From assembly GCA_031002005.1 (NCBI GenBank), contig CM061920.1, positions 53,174,610-53,238,609 of the forward strand: a stretch of 64,000 nt of DNA, written 5' to 3'. This document shows positions 1-10,854 of this stretch, piece after piece. Source of the stretch: Vandiemenella viatica (Eukaryota; Arthropoda; Insecta; Orthoptera; Morabidae). The position numbers were made by a program, and so were the translations under genes. The notes under the pieces are model-generated. The model ran no database searches. It saw nothing but the letters and a program-made list of their open reading frames with translations, and had not been told where the DNA came from. Every line of letters begins with the position of its first letter. Position 1 is the first letter of the stretch.

Positions 1-354
1 CAAGCGACTCCGAACATCCGATAAGCGCCTGGTGCATGCTACATTGATGACCTCCGCTGCAAGGAGACAACTTCTCGGAACAGGTGTGGCGTCACGAACC
101 AGCACTCTGCACTTCCTTCTCCGTTTAGACAACTGAAGCTGCATAAACAAGGCGTTACGCAACACGGGTTTTCCCCCCTTGCTCCTCGTCCATAAAAATA
201 CACAGCAAAACAATACCTCCAGAGCCGAAAGGTCGAAAAAACAATGCTGTGTTAAATCTGAGTTAACACGACACAAGACTCAAGTTGTCCTAGAAAGTGT
301 TAAGACTCTGAGATAAGCAAGTGTTTAGTGGGAAAATAACAAAGATTTTGCTTA
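1..354. other. No gene recognised, unique sequence
   Basis: I see no coding region, RNA gene or repeat signature in this stretch. Composition is mixed and there is no long open frame in either direction. Confidence 0.4.
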
Positions 355-590
355 GTGGTTTACGGCTCGTCGACAGTGTGGTCATTACAGTTGGGAACGG
401 ATTCCAGGCAAGGAAGGAGAATGTATTCAGCTATGACCACCTTTAGAAAATTATCCTAGCAGTCACGTAGAGTTATTTCAAGAAACTGTTAAAAAAAGAA
501 ATCTGGATGGCCAGATGGGGATTCAAACAAGAGGCCTCCCAAATGCCAGGCCCGTCAGGCTCGGCGAACTGCCCGACAAATAGGACGACG
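355..590 (-). mobile_element. SINE family A, old copy
   Basis: This is a diverged minus-strand copy of the tRNA-derived SINE called family A here. The 3' part is recognised by the GGCTCGTCGACAGTGTGGTC segment, which matches the CTCGTCGACGACGAGGTC tail of the copy at 6950. The 5' head is recognised by CTGGATGGCCAGATGGGGAT followed by a decayed B box (GATTCAAAC instead of GATTCGAACC). The middle is badly eroded. SINEs are non-coding and use LINE machinery to move. No TSD could be found, so the ends are approximate. Confidence 0.55.
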
Positions 591-704
591 TAAGGGCTGA
601 GCCACAGAACTCATCGCTTCTACTTAGACAATCTGCGATTCAGATTAACATTACAACAATAATAATTCATGCGGCATTCACATTCCGCCAGTTACAGAGA
701 GTTT

Positions 705-930
705 CGATCTGCTGTGGCTACCCTAACCTAACCCGATATTCCTACCTACAGTTTAACGTTGAATCCGAAACACGGAAGGGTTCTGGGTACTTCACGCTAA
801 AAAGGTGTGACAGAAATGAAGGTCGGGTTGAGCCTTTAAAAATCCCCGCCGAGACAGGGATTCGAACCGGAGACCTTTCGATTTCCAGTCAGTAGCCTCA
901 ACGCCCGAGCCAACAGACCGCTCAGATTAA
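705..930 (-). mobile_element. SINE family D copy
   Basis: A tRNA-derived SINE on the minus strand. The complement of 845-925 gives a tRNA-like head with an A-box region (TGGCTCGGGCGTTGAGG) and a perfect B box (GGTTCGAATCC). The body matches the copy at 9400-9597: both contain an AACGT-GAATCCGAA-CACGG segment at the same distance from the head. A related head lies at 53872 on the plus strand. The position of the 3' end is uncertain. Confidence 0.65.
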
Positions 931-2245
931 CATTAATGGAGAAGCACAGGAACGTTAGCACCGGGAGGTTCAGCAGTGGACGGCAGCTGAAGACTTCCTA
1001 CAAGTGGAAGCATCTTCTTATTCTCAAAGGACAAGTCTTCCGTTTATTTCTCTTGTAATACCACTATTGGCTGTGAGCATTTAATTATTAGGTCAATATT
1101 TTATTTTTATTTTATGAATTATTAATTTATTCGATTCAAAGTATTCCAAAAATGAAAGATTATTTACATATCAATTAAGTTATTGTTTATCAAAACTGTT
1201 AACAGAACTTCTGAACTTTATTTAAATAAAATTTACATCAAATAATCAAAAGGGTTACTCTGGATGATATTATAAATTCAGTATGATCCGATAGCAGGCT
1301 ATTAAACTTAAAACTTATCTCAAACTAAACATGACACGACTTTACCCGGAGCACGAAAATGTGTTTAACTCATAGCGCTGCGTGTTAGTCCGTGCGACGT
1401 GTCTCGGCACTCATCACTTGTAATTTAGGAGACTGACTGACCTCCGTGGGATCTGAAGAGCATTCAAAGGGACGGTGATAACTTCTGCAGGCGATGACCA
1501 AACTGGTAGTCACGACCAGCCTTTCCTGTGAAGTTTACAAATTAAAATTTTCGTTTCGCACTCCCGGCGTCTGAGCGGTCCTGCTTGCAAAATGTCACCC
1601 CGACCTTGCCCCGCACCCGTCAGGGATGTCCGGGCTGCCTCGCAACACGTGTCAGTCACTAAAACCCTCTGGTAGCATCACACTGTCTAAGCAGTGACGC
1701 AGTCCTCTGAGGAGCAGTGGGGCGGGGGCGGCGCCCTGGCTGCTATTGATTGCGGCGCCGTGCGTGGGCGCTGGACCACCACGTGCGCGCCCATTCACAG
1801 CCACCAGACACAACCCCAGGCTCGGCAAAATCACATAAAATCCTATCAACATCATCACGATATACTTTACTTAAGTAAATAAAAATATATGAACTTGCAA
1901 CTATTTTACATCATGTTCTCTCACAACTTACAATCAGTAAGCGAAGGAAGAGAGCATTTAAGATGAGAGAGATTATTCGAAAAAATAAAAATAAGAACAA
2001 CAGTTCCCAGAACCAGCGGAAGAAAAATACTAAATTGTTTCATTTTTTAAAAAAAAGCTATTAGATTTGGTTCAAGAAAATTATTCTCGGGCCAAATAAA
2101 AAAATGGAGTTGCTTGCAGTTTTGACACTCAGAAGACAATGCTAAGAAATTACTTTCCAGCACCCTCCTAACATTGGATTTACTGAAAACCATCACTTTT
2201 AGCTTTTGAAAGCACAGAATCTGCAACTTACAACATTTTTCGAAT
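931..2245. other. Intergenic, locally CpG-rich near 1560-1810
   Basis: No gene is recognised. The first part is AT-rich. Around 1560-1810 the sequence becomes GC- and CpG-rich (GGGGCGGGGGCGGCGCC, GCGCGCCC). Short open frames there have no recognisable domain and overlap on both strands, so I do not call a CDS. A CpG-rich patch could mark a promoter or an undermethylated old repeat. Nothing in the sequence decides between these. Confidence 0.35.
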
Positions 2246-3245
2246 NNNNNNNNNNNNNNNNNNNNNNNNNNNNNNNNNNNNNNNNNNNNNNNNNNNNNNN
2301 NNNNNNNNNNNNNNNNNNNNNNNNNNNNNNNNNNNNNNNNNNNNNNNNNNNNNNNNNNNNNNNNNNNNNNNNNNNNNNNNNNNNNNNNNNNNNNNNNNNN
2401 NNNNNNNNNNNNNNNNNNNNNNNNNNNNNNNNNNNNNNNNNNNNNNNNNNNNNNNNNNNNNNNNNNNNNNNNNNNNNNNNNNNNNNNNNNNNNNNNNNNN
2501 NNNNNNNNNNNNNNNNNNNNNNNNNNNNNNNNNNNNNNNNNNNNNNNNNNNNNNNNNNNNNNNNNNNNNNNNNNNNNNNNNNNNNNNNNNNNNNNNNNNN
2601 NNNNNNNNNNNNNNNNNNNNNNNNNNNNNNNNNNNNNNNNNNNNNNNNNNNNNNNNNNNNNNNNNNNNNNNNNNNNNNNNNNNNNNNNNNNNNNNNNNNN
2701 NNNNNNNNNNNNNNNNNNNNNNNNNNNNNNNNNNNNNNNNNNNNNNNNNNNNNNNNNNNNNNNNNNNNNNNNNNNNNNNNNNNNNNNNNNNNNNNNNNNN
2801 NNNNNNNNNNNNNNNNNNNNNNNNNNNNNNNNNNNNNNNNNNNNNNNNNNNNNNNNNNNNNNNNNNNNNNNNNNNNNNNNNNNNNNNNNNNNNNNNNNNN
2901 NNNNNNNNNNNNNNNNNNNNNNNNNNNNNNNNNNNNNNNNNNNNNNNNNNNNNNNNNNNNNNNNNNNNNNNNNNNNNNNNNNNNNNNNNNNNNNNNNNNN
3001 NNNNNNNNNNNNNNNNNNNNNNNNNNNNNNNNNNNNNNNNNNNNNNNNNNNNNNNNNNNNNNNNNNNNNNNNNNNNNNNNNNNNNNNNNNNNNNNNNNNN
3101 NNNNNNNNNNNNNNNNNNNNNNNNNNNNNNNNNNNNNNNNNNNNNNNNNNNNNNNNNNNNNNNNNNNNNNNNNNNNNNNNNNNNNNNNNNNNNNNNNNNN
3201 NNNNNNNNNNNNNNNNNNNNNNNNNNNNNNNNNNNNNNNNNNNNN
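2246..3245. other. Assembly gap (1000 N)
   Basis: Exactly 1000 consecutive undetermined bases. The round number suggests a fixed-size scaffold gap, so the true length is unknown. Open frames running through the N block are artefacts. Confidence 0.99.
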
Positions 3246-4989
3246 AGTATCATGACTAATTTTTAAGGTTACAAATTATTTTTTTGCTCTGTAGTATGTA
3301 AAACATCGTTTGACCTATCATCCAGGCTGCATCACTGTTCTTGCAATGTGGAAATCTCTTGAAGTCGGATCGTGCTGCTTGCGCTATGAAACATTTGGAA
3401 TGAACGTCCTGTCAATAAAATAAAGTTTGAACCTTATCCATGTTCATACAATCTTTGCTTCGCCGCATGTGGAACTGTGTGAAAGGGTGTCTATGTTGTC
3501 GCAATCTTCACCTTCACATATGAGTAGCAGCAAGGTGGTGTTGTTACTGTTGTTGTGGTGTTTTTGGGAGTTTAATGCATTCACAATTTTATAAATATTG
3601 AGGTGATGTCACAAGGTAGAACTTTATCCAGATTTTTCTACAATTGTTTTCTGTATTTTTTTTCTTTACGTTAATCATTATTGGTTAGTATTTCGTAAAC
3701 GTCTTTTGTTGTTTGCGTAGGTTCTGCTTAAGTTAAGACAGTTCTATACCTCTTTGTAGGAAATATTGGCTGGCATATTTACTCGTAATATTTGTGCCTA
3801 AGTCACCAACCTGTATTGGTGCTTCCTGACCTTCAGGACCATATTTTACCGTTACCCTGGCGGCTAGATTATCGTCTGCTTTGATTATTTTGTTGATAGG
3901 AAGTCATCGTCAGTCCCGAAAGAGGAATTAACGTTTCATATTAAACCGTAAGTCTGACCCATTGGCTATGTTGGTTGGGGCATAGTGATGTGGAAACAAG
4001 CTTACTCACTCCAACGAATTCAAGACGTGTAAGTTCAGTCAAACGTTTGAAGACGCGTAAGTTCAGCCAAACGGTTCATGGCATAACAAGGCAGATTATA
4101 TGGACAAAAGAAGAACAAAATACCTCCAGTAATCACTGAGCAATCGCTATACGGCATTTATTTTAAACAACCAAATCGTAACACGTATATATTTAAAATT
4201 AACGTTTTCCAATTTAGATTGTTTATCAATCTAATTCTGCAAGTGCGAAATGTTAAATTTACAGAATTTGTTTTAATTTGATGCTATTCTGATATAATGC
4301 ATCGGGTTTTTTGTTTATAATATCGAGCTAAGAGTTTCGAACTAATGGCCGCACATAAGGACAATAACAGGACTACCAGACGTTAGATGTTCAGAAGCGA
4401 AGTTTGCAATAGTGTGCTAGAAAGTCCCAATTATCATTAAAACCTTAAACATACACGTACAGCAATTATACTATTAAAGTATTATTAATACAATCGTGAG
4501 AACTGTTCAACACTGTTACATTTTGCGCGCCTACTTGATGCACATGTCGATATACATAATGTTTCCATTCCCTTACAAACTGGCAAACTTTTTAGTCCAC
4601 TGCCTAATTAAACACGATTTGGAGATGGGTTTCTTGGGCATACTGATGTTTTACGAGAACAAATGTCCTGACTACCTCTGTACGAAGAACGACCGAGCGA
4701 CAGTCACTCCGTAGACGTTCACTGGAATTATTGCAAATAAAAACTTAACATATTATTTGTGTTTTTCTGATTTAAAATTTTTTATATTCTAAAGAAATAT
4801 ACGTAAAATAGGCAAACATAGGTCCTAAGGACAATATGGGCACTTTCAGGCACTATAAAACTACAAATAGCGGGTATAAATGGCCCTAAAACGTATTCAT
4901 GTAAAGTTATTTTCAGGTATTTCAATCAGGGACAAAATAGGTTTTTGCCTAAAATCCGAGGTTTAACAAATACTAATCAACAGATTGTG
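3246..4989. other. AT-rich intergenic DNA
   Basis: No gene, RNA or clear mobile element is visible. There is an isolated AATAAAATAAAG near 3414-3425 that could serve as a polyadenylation signal, but nothing upstream of it reads as a coding exon. A small open frame near 4496-4714 has no recognisable domain and no coding-like codon bias. Confidence 0.4.
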
Positions 4990-5300
4990 CACCAAAGCCT
5001 GGGTGAAGTGCCAAACCTCTGTACAGTGCCAAGGAGTGAGGGCATACAACAGTGTAGATGGTGATAGGGAAGTTAAGCCCGGCGGCCTCTCGGGACAGTA
5101 GGCCTCAAAGGGCCGGTACAGGATGTCATCCTCTCCCTTCTTTCATCTCTCACCCACAGCAGAAACGACATGCTACACTGAAACCACACAGTCATACACA
5201 CTACAATAAGATTGCCAGTCTCGCTGAGGGAGTTATCATCTACCCGGACATGCCTTTGGAGGGTAAAGTATCGCCCATGGTAACCGCCTACAGTACATGC
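4990..5300 (+). mobile_element. SINE-like family E, 5'-truncated copy
   Basis: This copy shares a series of landmarks, in the same order, with the longer copy at 10855-11520. These are GAGGGCATACAACAGTGTAG (GAGAGCATACGGCACTGTTG there), GGCCTCTCGGGA, a GACCGGTAC-like block, CTTCTTTCATCTCTC, a CACACTACAATAA block and a late GGTAACCGCCTAC block. The tRNA-like head is absent or too decayed to see. Family E is much longer than a typical SINE (about 450 bases without insertions), so it could be a composite non-autonomous retroelement. Confidence 0.55.
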
Positions 5301-6689
5301 TGTGATTGTGTTGCACAGTAGTGGAGCTCGTGGCCGGGCTAGGCGTGGCCCCGCGACAGTCGTATAAAGCAGTTAATTTAGTGGCGCGCACCTGGTGAAA
5401 GTGTGTTGTGTCTGTCTGGCTGTCCAAGGACGGCCATTTGGCAGGTCAGGAAGGCCACCACGGCAGACTCAAACACATTAACTCCGTCGCTTCCACGAAC
5501 CAGAGCAATTCTCAATTCTCACTCGCCACACTAGTAGCAACCCAAGACACAAATGTAAATGACATCAGCTGGGAGCCATTCCACATCCACTACACATGTC
5601 AAAGTTTTTCTTATTTCTTTACTTTTTTGTTCGTTTATGTAAAGCATTATGCTCATCAACTAACTGACAGATATTTCTTAATGTTTCTTTCGTCAAACTG
5701 TACGACGCAGTGAACCCAGGACAAAAATCCGACTATCATTGCACAGTGCAAGTAGTTATCCTTCAAAAATGGTTTTTCACCGTCAATATCGAGAACTAGA
5801 AAGATTACTGTACGAACATGTTACTGATCATAACCTAGCTTCGGCACCTGTTAGTCATTAAACAGCCGATTATATAAAACATGGGTATAAGAACGTGGCT
5901 GTGTTTTGAGCACTGTGGTGGGCCTAGAATAACAGTGGTAAAAATGAGTTTTTAGGAACAAATTATGAGTTTTTAGAGTCACACGTCATAACAGCGTGAC
6001 ATGGTCTGATATGATTCTCGAGTCTGTGATTATTGGACCTGGTAAAGTCTATATAAAATAATAGTACATCGTTCAGAGCCTAAAAGTGGTAAAAAAAAAA
6101 GTGAGCTCTTAGGATCATAGGACATGACCACGTGACTGCTCTGGCTGAATACGTTGTTGACGTCTATTTCACGCTGCGAGTGTGAATATGTTTAGTTGAG
6201 TCTGAAGCGACAGAGAAACTCGTGGATACTCGGCCCATTAACTCTACCGACGTCTAGCAAACGAGCGGTATTGGAAACAAATCAAAGATCCAAATATTAC
6301 ATTATTTTTACGAGTGTAAAGAAACATGATCTGATTCAATACAGAGCCACCCTATACATTCTACATGCAATTGTATGCTTCCAGCTAGTTGATCCCACGT
6401 CTTAGAAAAATCAGATTTCTCTGAACTATAAACATTATTGCGAAAAAGCAAAAACAAGTTATGAATCACACATAACTCAAAATCAAATTTTTTCCTATTG
6501 TTCCAAATCCGCCAGATTATTTCAAAGCTTAAGGATATGCCATAGTACGGTTGCTGTTGCAACGATCGTCCCAAGCTAACAGAAACACTGTCTCCTCACT
6601 TCTGAAAAAGAGATACAGCATTTACAAAATTTTGTCTACCAACAGCCGTGAAATGTCAGTTACCAACGACTTGACCTGGACGGAGAGTG
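5301..6689. other. Intergenic, nothing recognised
   Basis: Several short open frames overlap on both strands, but none shows a domain, a splice context or skewed codon use. No tRNA-like box, terminal inverted repeat or satellite is evident. Confidence 0.35.
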
Positions 6690-7415
6690 GTCGGGTTGCG
6701 ATTGGGGATGTTGATCCCTCCACGGCAGCGTCTGGGAAGATGAACTGGAATGGTTTCCCGTTGCCTTCGCCATTGGAAAAATGTTTATAAGTGTTGTTGT
6801 AAGCTTGGATGACTATGATAGTCTATGTGTTTGGTGTAGAATGTTGTTTGTGTTGTGTAAACTGATGCTGGCTTATTCAAGCCTAATCTTCCGAATTACA
6901 ACGAGATATTCGCCAGGTTTAACGCCTCCACCCGACGGACGACTACTTGTTTTTTTTTTTTTACTTATTCCTTTAAGTCTCGTCGACGACGAGGTCATTA
7001 GAGGCGAGGTGAAACTGGGAACAAGGAATGGGAAGGAATTCGGCCATGACCTTTTGAAGGAAGCATCCTGGCATTCGCCTGGAGTGAATTGGGGGAAACC
7101 ATGGGAAACCCAAATCTGGATACCCGGACGGGGATTCGAACCGACGTCCTCCCGAATGCGAGGCCAGAGTGTTAATCGGTCACCCACCACGCTCGGTCCC
7201 ACGGACGAATCACCGCCAACAGTGCCGTGTGCCTCACTCCATAATCACTGCGGAGAGGATTGGGATTTAACCCAGGACTCTGGCGCACAACCTGGTGATT
7301 ATGATTTGTGCACCTTCACCTCTTCTTCCCCACCAGCAGGGCTGGAACCAGCTAACCCCGTGTTAGCGTCGGACACCATCACGGTGCTGCAGCCAATGAA
7401 CCAACAGAGTGCGCT
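6690..7415 (-). mobile_element. SINE-like family E interrupted by SINE A
   Basis: A minus-strand family E element split in two. The head half lies at 7202-7415: its complement has TTAGCTGGTTCCAGCCCTG, then CCTGGGTTAAATCCCAATCC, then GTGAGGCACACGGCACTG. The tail half lies at 6690-6949, with GGCGTTAAACCTGGCGA, a run of CAACACAAAC-type sequence and a TGCCTTCGCC-type segment. Between them is a complete SINE A (6950-7201). The E halves join correctly at a CGTCCG sequence, so the A insertion is younger. Confidence 0.6.
6950..7201 (-). mobile_element. SINE family A, full-length, nested in family E
   Basis: A nearly complete minus-strand copy. Its complement starts with GGGACCGAGCGTGGTGGGTG, has the B box GGTTCGAATCCCCG, then the conserved middle (GGTTTCCC, CCAGGCGAATGCCAGGATG, TTCAAAAGGTCATGGCCG), a CTCTAATGACCTCGTCGTCG tail and a poly-A run (the poly-T at 6950-6962). 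The flanks share CGTCCG on both sides (GATTCGTCCG at the head, GTAGTCGTCCG after the poly-A), a plausible imperfect TSD. Confidence 0.8.
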
Positions 7416-8167
7416 GAAAAATGTCAGTTATATAAATCAAATTCTTCCCCTCGCACCGATGCCTCCTGACGAGGAGGTGTTTACATTAATCATCATTAGC
7501 TCCATGGTCATAACGAGAAGTCTTTCTCCGCGCAATCTTCTTTCAGAATTATTGTTTTTGCCCTCTACATTACTCGACTCTTCTTTCGGCGTAATCAGCA
7601 ACGGTACATTCACTTCGTTTGTCTCCGAAGTGAAGTTTAATCTTGCTACTCAGCGTTTTTTGCTAATTCAAAAAATACTTTTTTTGACAATGCAGCTGAT
7701 TGTGTACTTTCTCACTACTCTCCCATTCTAAGCTATTCTCACGCTGTTCTGATTTCTAGCTCTGGTAAAAAATCATTTACGGAAACAATGGGAAATTATT
7801 ACAGCCAACCTGCTGAAATGAAAATTTGTATTTCGCAATCACCGCGACCTCTCGCTACAGATCGTAACTTACAAAGCATGGAGTGCCGTAACATGACTTA
7901 CTCCTAAGGAACTATGAAAAGTAATTAAATTCGCATGATACCGGTCGACAGAGTTTCAAGTGGCCGAGTAATCAGCTTCCAGTTCTGCCTGACGCAGCTT
8001 CCGATACACTGAGGGTTCTAGTCACATACACAAAGCAAAGTTTCACCGCAGCGAAGGCAGGAAACTTACGGCATAGCGCAAAACGTTTCAAACGCAGTTA
8101 TAAAAATCGTACATGCTTAGAAATTCAGGTCGAATAGTTCGGTCAACCTGCATCAAGCAACCACAAT
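7416..8167. other. Intergenic; a minus-strand open stretch near 7430-7640
   Basis: The complement of about 7430-7640 reads without stops for roughly 65 codons in one frame, with an acidic, Ser/Asn-rich composition. It shows no domain I recognise and no good splice sites. I leave it uncalled. The rest is unique AT-rich DNA. Confidence 0.3.
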
Positions 8168-8402
8168 ATGTAATAGCCCCGTGTGCGGAAGGTCGCCGGT
8201 TCGAGTCCGGCCGAGGGCATGGGTGTTCCAGTGTGTGTTAACGTCGTATCCGTCCTGTAGTGTCCATATTTACAAGATACAATATACTATGGAGAAACTG
8301 ATTTACTGGAATTGTTACGATAATCACATTGAGCTGTTGTATGGCCTTAGTAATCGAATACCATTAAAACAAAACATAAAAAAATAAACTACAATAAGAC
8401 AA
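8168..8402 (+). mobile_element. SINE family C copy
   Basis: A tRNA-derived SINE with a strong B box: GGTCGCCGGTTCGAGTCCGG at 8191-8210, followed by CGAGGGCAT. The copy at 49748-49980 shares this head (GAGTCGCCGGTTCGAGTCCG and AGAGGGCAT). It also shares the tail: GAATACCATTAAAACA here, GAATGCCATTAAAAAACA there. The shared head and tail with a diverged middle define the family. The 5' edge is approximate and no TSD was found. Confidence 0.7.
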
Positions 8403-9395
8403 AAGATACAATTCCGAAGACTACTAACACAAATTTCAACTTCCGTAAAATAGGTTTTAAAGTAATAATAACGAGATTCGTCTTCAAGGACATACGACCA
8501 GCTACTTGTTATTCTCCCAGTGAATGAATTGCTCAGGTATATTATTAGCACTAAGTATAGACAGCAAAAAACGGACACAACAACACGACTCATACCTGGA
8601 GCTGGGCTCGAGCCGCCCTATAAATAACTGGAAGCAATAAAGGGGAAAACATCAAAACAATTGTCTAGATCAGTGCTTGTGAAGCTGTCGTCCGCAGGGT
8701 GAATATTTAAAACTTAGGCACCTCACTCGTACAGTAGTAGAAGCTGCAAGCACAACTTTTTAATAGTCCTGAATATTTCAATGAGCAGGTAAAACTCTGG
8801 AGTTTACATAAGCCGAGGACGGACAGCAATAAATACATTTCGAGCAGTCATGAAGGAGAGCTCAATTTGTTTAAAAATTAATTATGTTTATGAAAGCTTT
8901 CTGAGGGTTTTGTAGCAGGTGTGTTGGTACGACTTCTAACATAAGAGCGGTGAAGTAAGTTGTCTGGCTTCTTTTATTTTGTGTATGTAAGTCGGTGGTA
9001 CAATGAAACATGCATTAATAATATTATCATTCACTTGGCTTCTAAGTATTAAGAGTCTGGTTGATATTTAATTAACTTTTAATAGTTCATTTCCGCTTTC
9101 GTAACTGTGTTTCCGTAGCGATTCAAAACATGCATTTATATTTCTTATGTTGTAATAGCACATTACAATATATCCCAGTTGTTAAAAATATAAATATAAT
9201 TTAGTGGTCAACAGCATTATTTTTCTCAATTTACTGGTACGCGGGTTCGTAAGGTTTGAGAAACGGTGGTCCAGATACCTTAACAGTATAATAAAAGTTA
9301 CATGAATTGATGTAAATGAAACACATTTAAACATAAAAACTTAACTTGGTCCACAACTCGAAGGCTGGTTCAATCCTCCTGAAGTAGGCGTAGTA
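8403..9395. other. AT-rich intergenic DNA
   Basis: No gene or recognisable element. Short open frames are scattered and lack coding character. Confidence 0.4.
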
Positions 9396-9597
9396 AGTCA
9401 GACTGTCAGTGGTAGGAAGATCAGTTCCTTTTCCCTGTGACCTACACATTAACGTGGAATCCGAACCACGGTGGAACCAGGCCTACATCATATAATCAAA
9501 ACACAGCCCGCTGGCCACAGCAGGATTCGAACCAGGGACCTTGATTTAGTAGGCGAGCACCTCCTACACTAAACTACCAGACCGCTCCTCTAAACAT
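9396..9597 (-). mobile_element. SINE family D copy
   Basis: A minus-strand tRNA-derived SINE. The complement of 9515-9595 gives a tRNA-like head starting GAGCGGTCTGGTAGTTTAG, with B box GGTTCGAATCCTG. The body contains the AACGTGGAATCCGAACCACGG segment (9453-9473) that aligns with the copy at 705-930. The head resembles a real tRNA only in its promoter boxes, as expected for a SINE. Confidence 0.7.
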
Positions 9598-9879
9598 AGC
9601 AAATGCAAATCTAGCAGAACAATGTCGCGTTTCATTTAGTGTTGTGAATTCTTCAACAGAAATGGTGCTACTTGCTGCTGTTTGCTGAGGTTTCCCGGCA
9701 AGCGCATGCGATCAGCACTACTAACTTCCTGGCACGGGCAGCAAAAAATGTCGGGCGCGCGGTCTATCTGAGGCGCGTTTGAAAAATGTGGGTTACTGGC
9801 GGGCAGACGGGAAAGCCAAGGGCAGCCGAAATAGAAGGCAAGGCCACACCGTCACACGGTCACGGACCCGGGCGCAAAC

Positions 9880-9890
9880 ACCCAGCACAT
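9880..9890. repeat. Target-site duplication, left copy
   Basis: ACCCAGCACAT, identical to 10574-10584. The pair brackets the fold-back element and shows that it arrived as a single insertion. Confidence 0.85.
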
Positions 9891-9936
9891 CAGATTATAA
9901 ACCAAAATTCCGTCTGGAAACAACTGTTGCTGTTAA

Positions 9937-9999
9937 TTTGTCTGCTATATAACATACATGTTGTTTTCAAAACAACATGTATGTTATATAGCAGACAAA
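9937..9999. repeat. Perfect 31-bp hairpin
   Basis: Positions 9937-9967 and 9969-9999 are exact reverse complements around one unpaired base (C at 9968). The arm starts TTTGTCTGCTATATAACATA. In RNA it would form an uninterrupted 31-bp stem with essentially no loop. A similar but different hairpin, also starting near a TTTTGTCTG motif, sits at the centre of the element at 15579. Confidence 0.95.
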
Positions 10000-10122
10000 C
10001 ACAACAAGAAGTTCGCAGTTTCAATGGATATAATCCAGAAAATAAGTATAAAACAGTTGTTTCTAAATGTGAAAAAGATCTGTAAAGATGCATAAAGTGC
10101 TGTTCCAGATCGTCATGTAGAT

Positions 10123-10424
10123 ATCATCACCAGAGGCGGATCCAGGATTTTGGTTTGGGGGGGGGGGGCTTGAGCGGACTTTAATTTGGGGGGGGGGGCT
10201 TGGCTTGAATGAATTTTGGTTCAGAGGGCTTGCCTTTTAGTGGATTTTGGTTTTGGGGGGGGGGCTTGAGTCGGCTATCGGGTAGTCTTTATAGCCTCCT
10301 CCGGCCTCGTAGAGCTAAAAAAAGGTCCCCAAAATTACAATGGCGGGGGTTTCACTAGATACTTTTGGGGGGGCTTCAGCCCCCTAGCCCCCCCCCCCCC
10401 ACTGGATCCGCCCCTGATCCTCAC
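10123..10424. mobile_element. hAT-like MITE with 8-bp TSD
   Basis: The element is 10131-10416, bounded by terminal inverted repeats CAGAGGCGGATCCAGG (left) and CACTGGATCCGCCCCTG (right; complement CAGGGGCGGATCCAGTG). Flanking 8-bp duplications are ATCATCAC (10123-10130) and ATCCTCAC (10417-10424), with one mismatch. An 8-bp TSD and CAG-starting ends with a GGCGG-type block are the hallmarks of the hAT superfamily. The interior holds long G and C runs and no coding sequence. It sits inside fold-back element 1, so it is the younger insertion. Confidence 0.85.
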
Positions 10425-10430
10425 CCTAGC

Positions 10431-10478
10431 TCCACTGACGATGCCCCCCACCATAAGGGCGAAACGCGTATGGGAATA
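10431..10478 (+). ncRNA. Hammerhead-ribozyme-like motif
   Basis: CTGACGA (10435-10441) is followed by one extra T, then GCCC, a loop and GGGC, then GAAAC (10461-10465), GC and GTA (10468-10470). A short stem I is possible between TCCA (10431-10434) and TGGG (10471-10474), with one wobble. The order of parts matches a type I hammerhead with a minimal stem III, as described in Penelope-like elements. The extra T after CTGACGA departs from the canonical core. The predicted cleavage site is after 10470, untested. Confidence 0.5.
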
Positions 10479-10573
10479 AAGAAAATTAACACCAACAGTT
10501 GTTTCCAGAGGGAATTTTGATTTATAACCTATTAACCAACAACTGCGGAAGATGGCCTACAGCCAGATTTGCA

Positions 10574-10584
10574 ACCCAGCACAT
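10574..10584. repeat. Target-site duplication, right copy
   Basis: ACCCAGCACAT, identical to 9880-9890. Confidence 0.85.
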
Positions 10585-10854
10585 TAATTGCGATGGAGCG
10601 GCGACAATCACACACTTCATACAAAAAACATTTATGATCCAGTGGTATTGAGTTTCAGACAACATTTAATTACCATTGTGGGCGAGTGTCAAACAATGAG
10701 TTGATCGCAACAAAGTAGTGCTCAGATCGAGCATTCACAATGAGACAGGTGGAAGATAATATGCCGACGATTAGGAGGAGTGGATTTCGATCACCGATAA
10801 AGTCGAGGATTTTTTCTCTGCAGCAGACATTCATAACGGTTCCTCAGATCCATT

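Larger units (their letters stand above)
9891..10573 (+). mobile_element. Fold-back, hammerhead-bearing element 1
   Basis: A complete insertion bounded by a perfect 11-bp TSD. The ends form an inverted repeat of about 45 bases: TTATAAACCAAAATTCCGTC at 9897 is matched in complement by the segment ending at about 10529, with a few changes. Inside the left arm is a perfect 31-bp hairpin (9937-9999). The right half carries a hammerhead-like motif at 10431-10478. The 3' terminus (CAACTGCGGAAGATGGCCT, ending TTGCA) matches the ends of the elements at 15579 and 19879. There is no coding sequence. It is likely a non-autonomous Penelope-like or retrozyme-like element. A hAT-like MITE (10131-10416) has inserted into it. 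Confidence 0.75.

Noticed and set aside
724..738. CCTAACCTAACC resembling the insect telomere repeat
   Set aside because: Only two units, and they lie within a SINE D region. No array is present.
845..930. tRNA gene candidates at SINE heads (also 8168, 16471, 45604, 53872)
   Set aside because: Promoter boxes are present, but the acceptor and anticodon stems do not pair and the sequences continue into SINE bodies.
2206..3255. Long open frames on both strands through the N block
   Set aside because: They consist of undetermined bases and carry no information.
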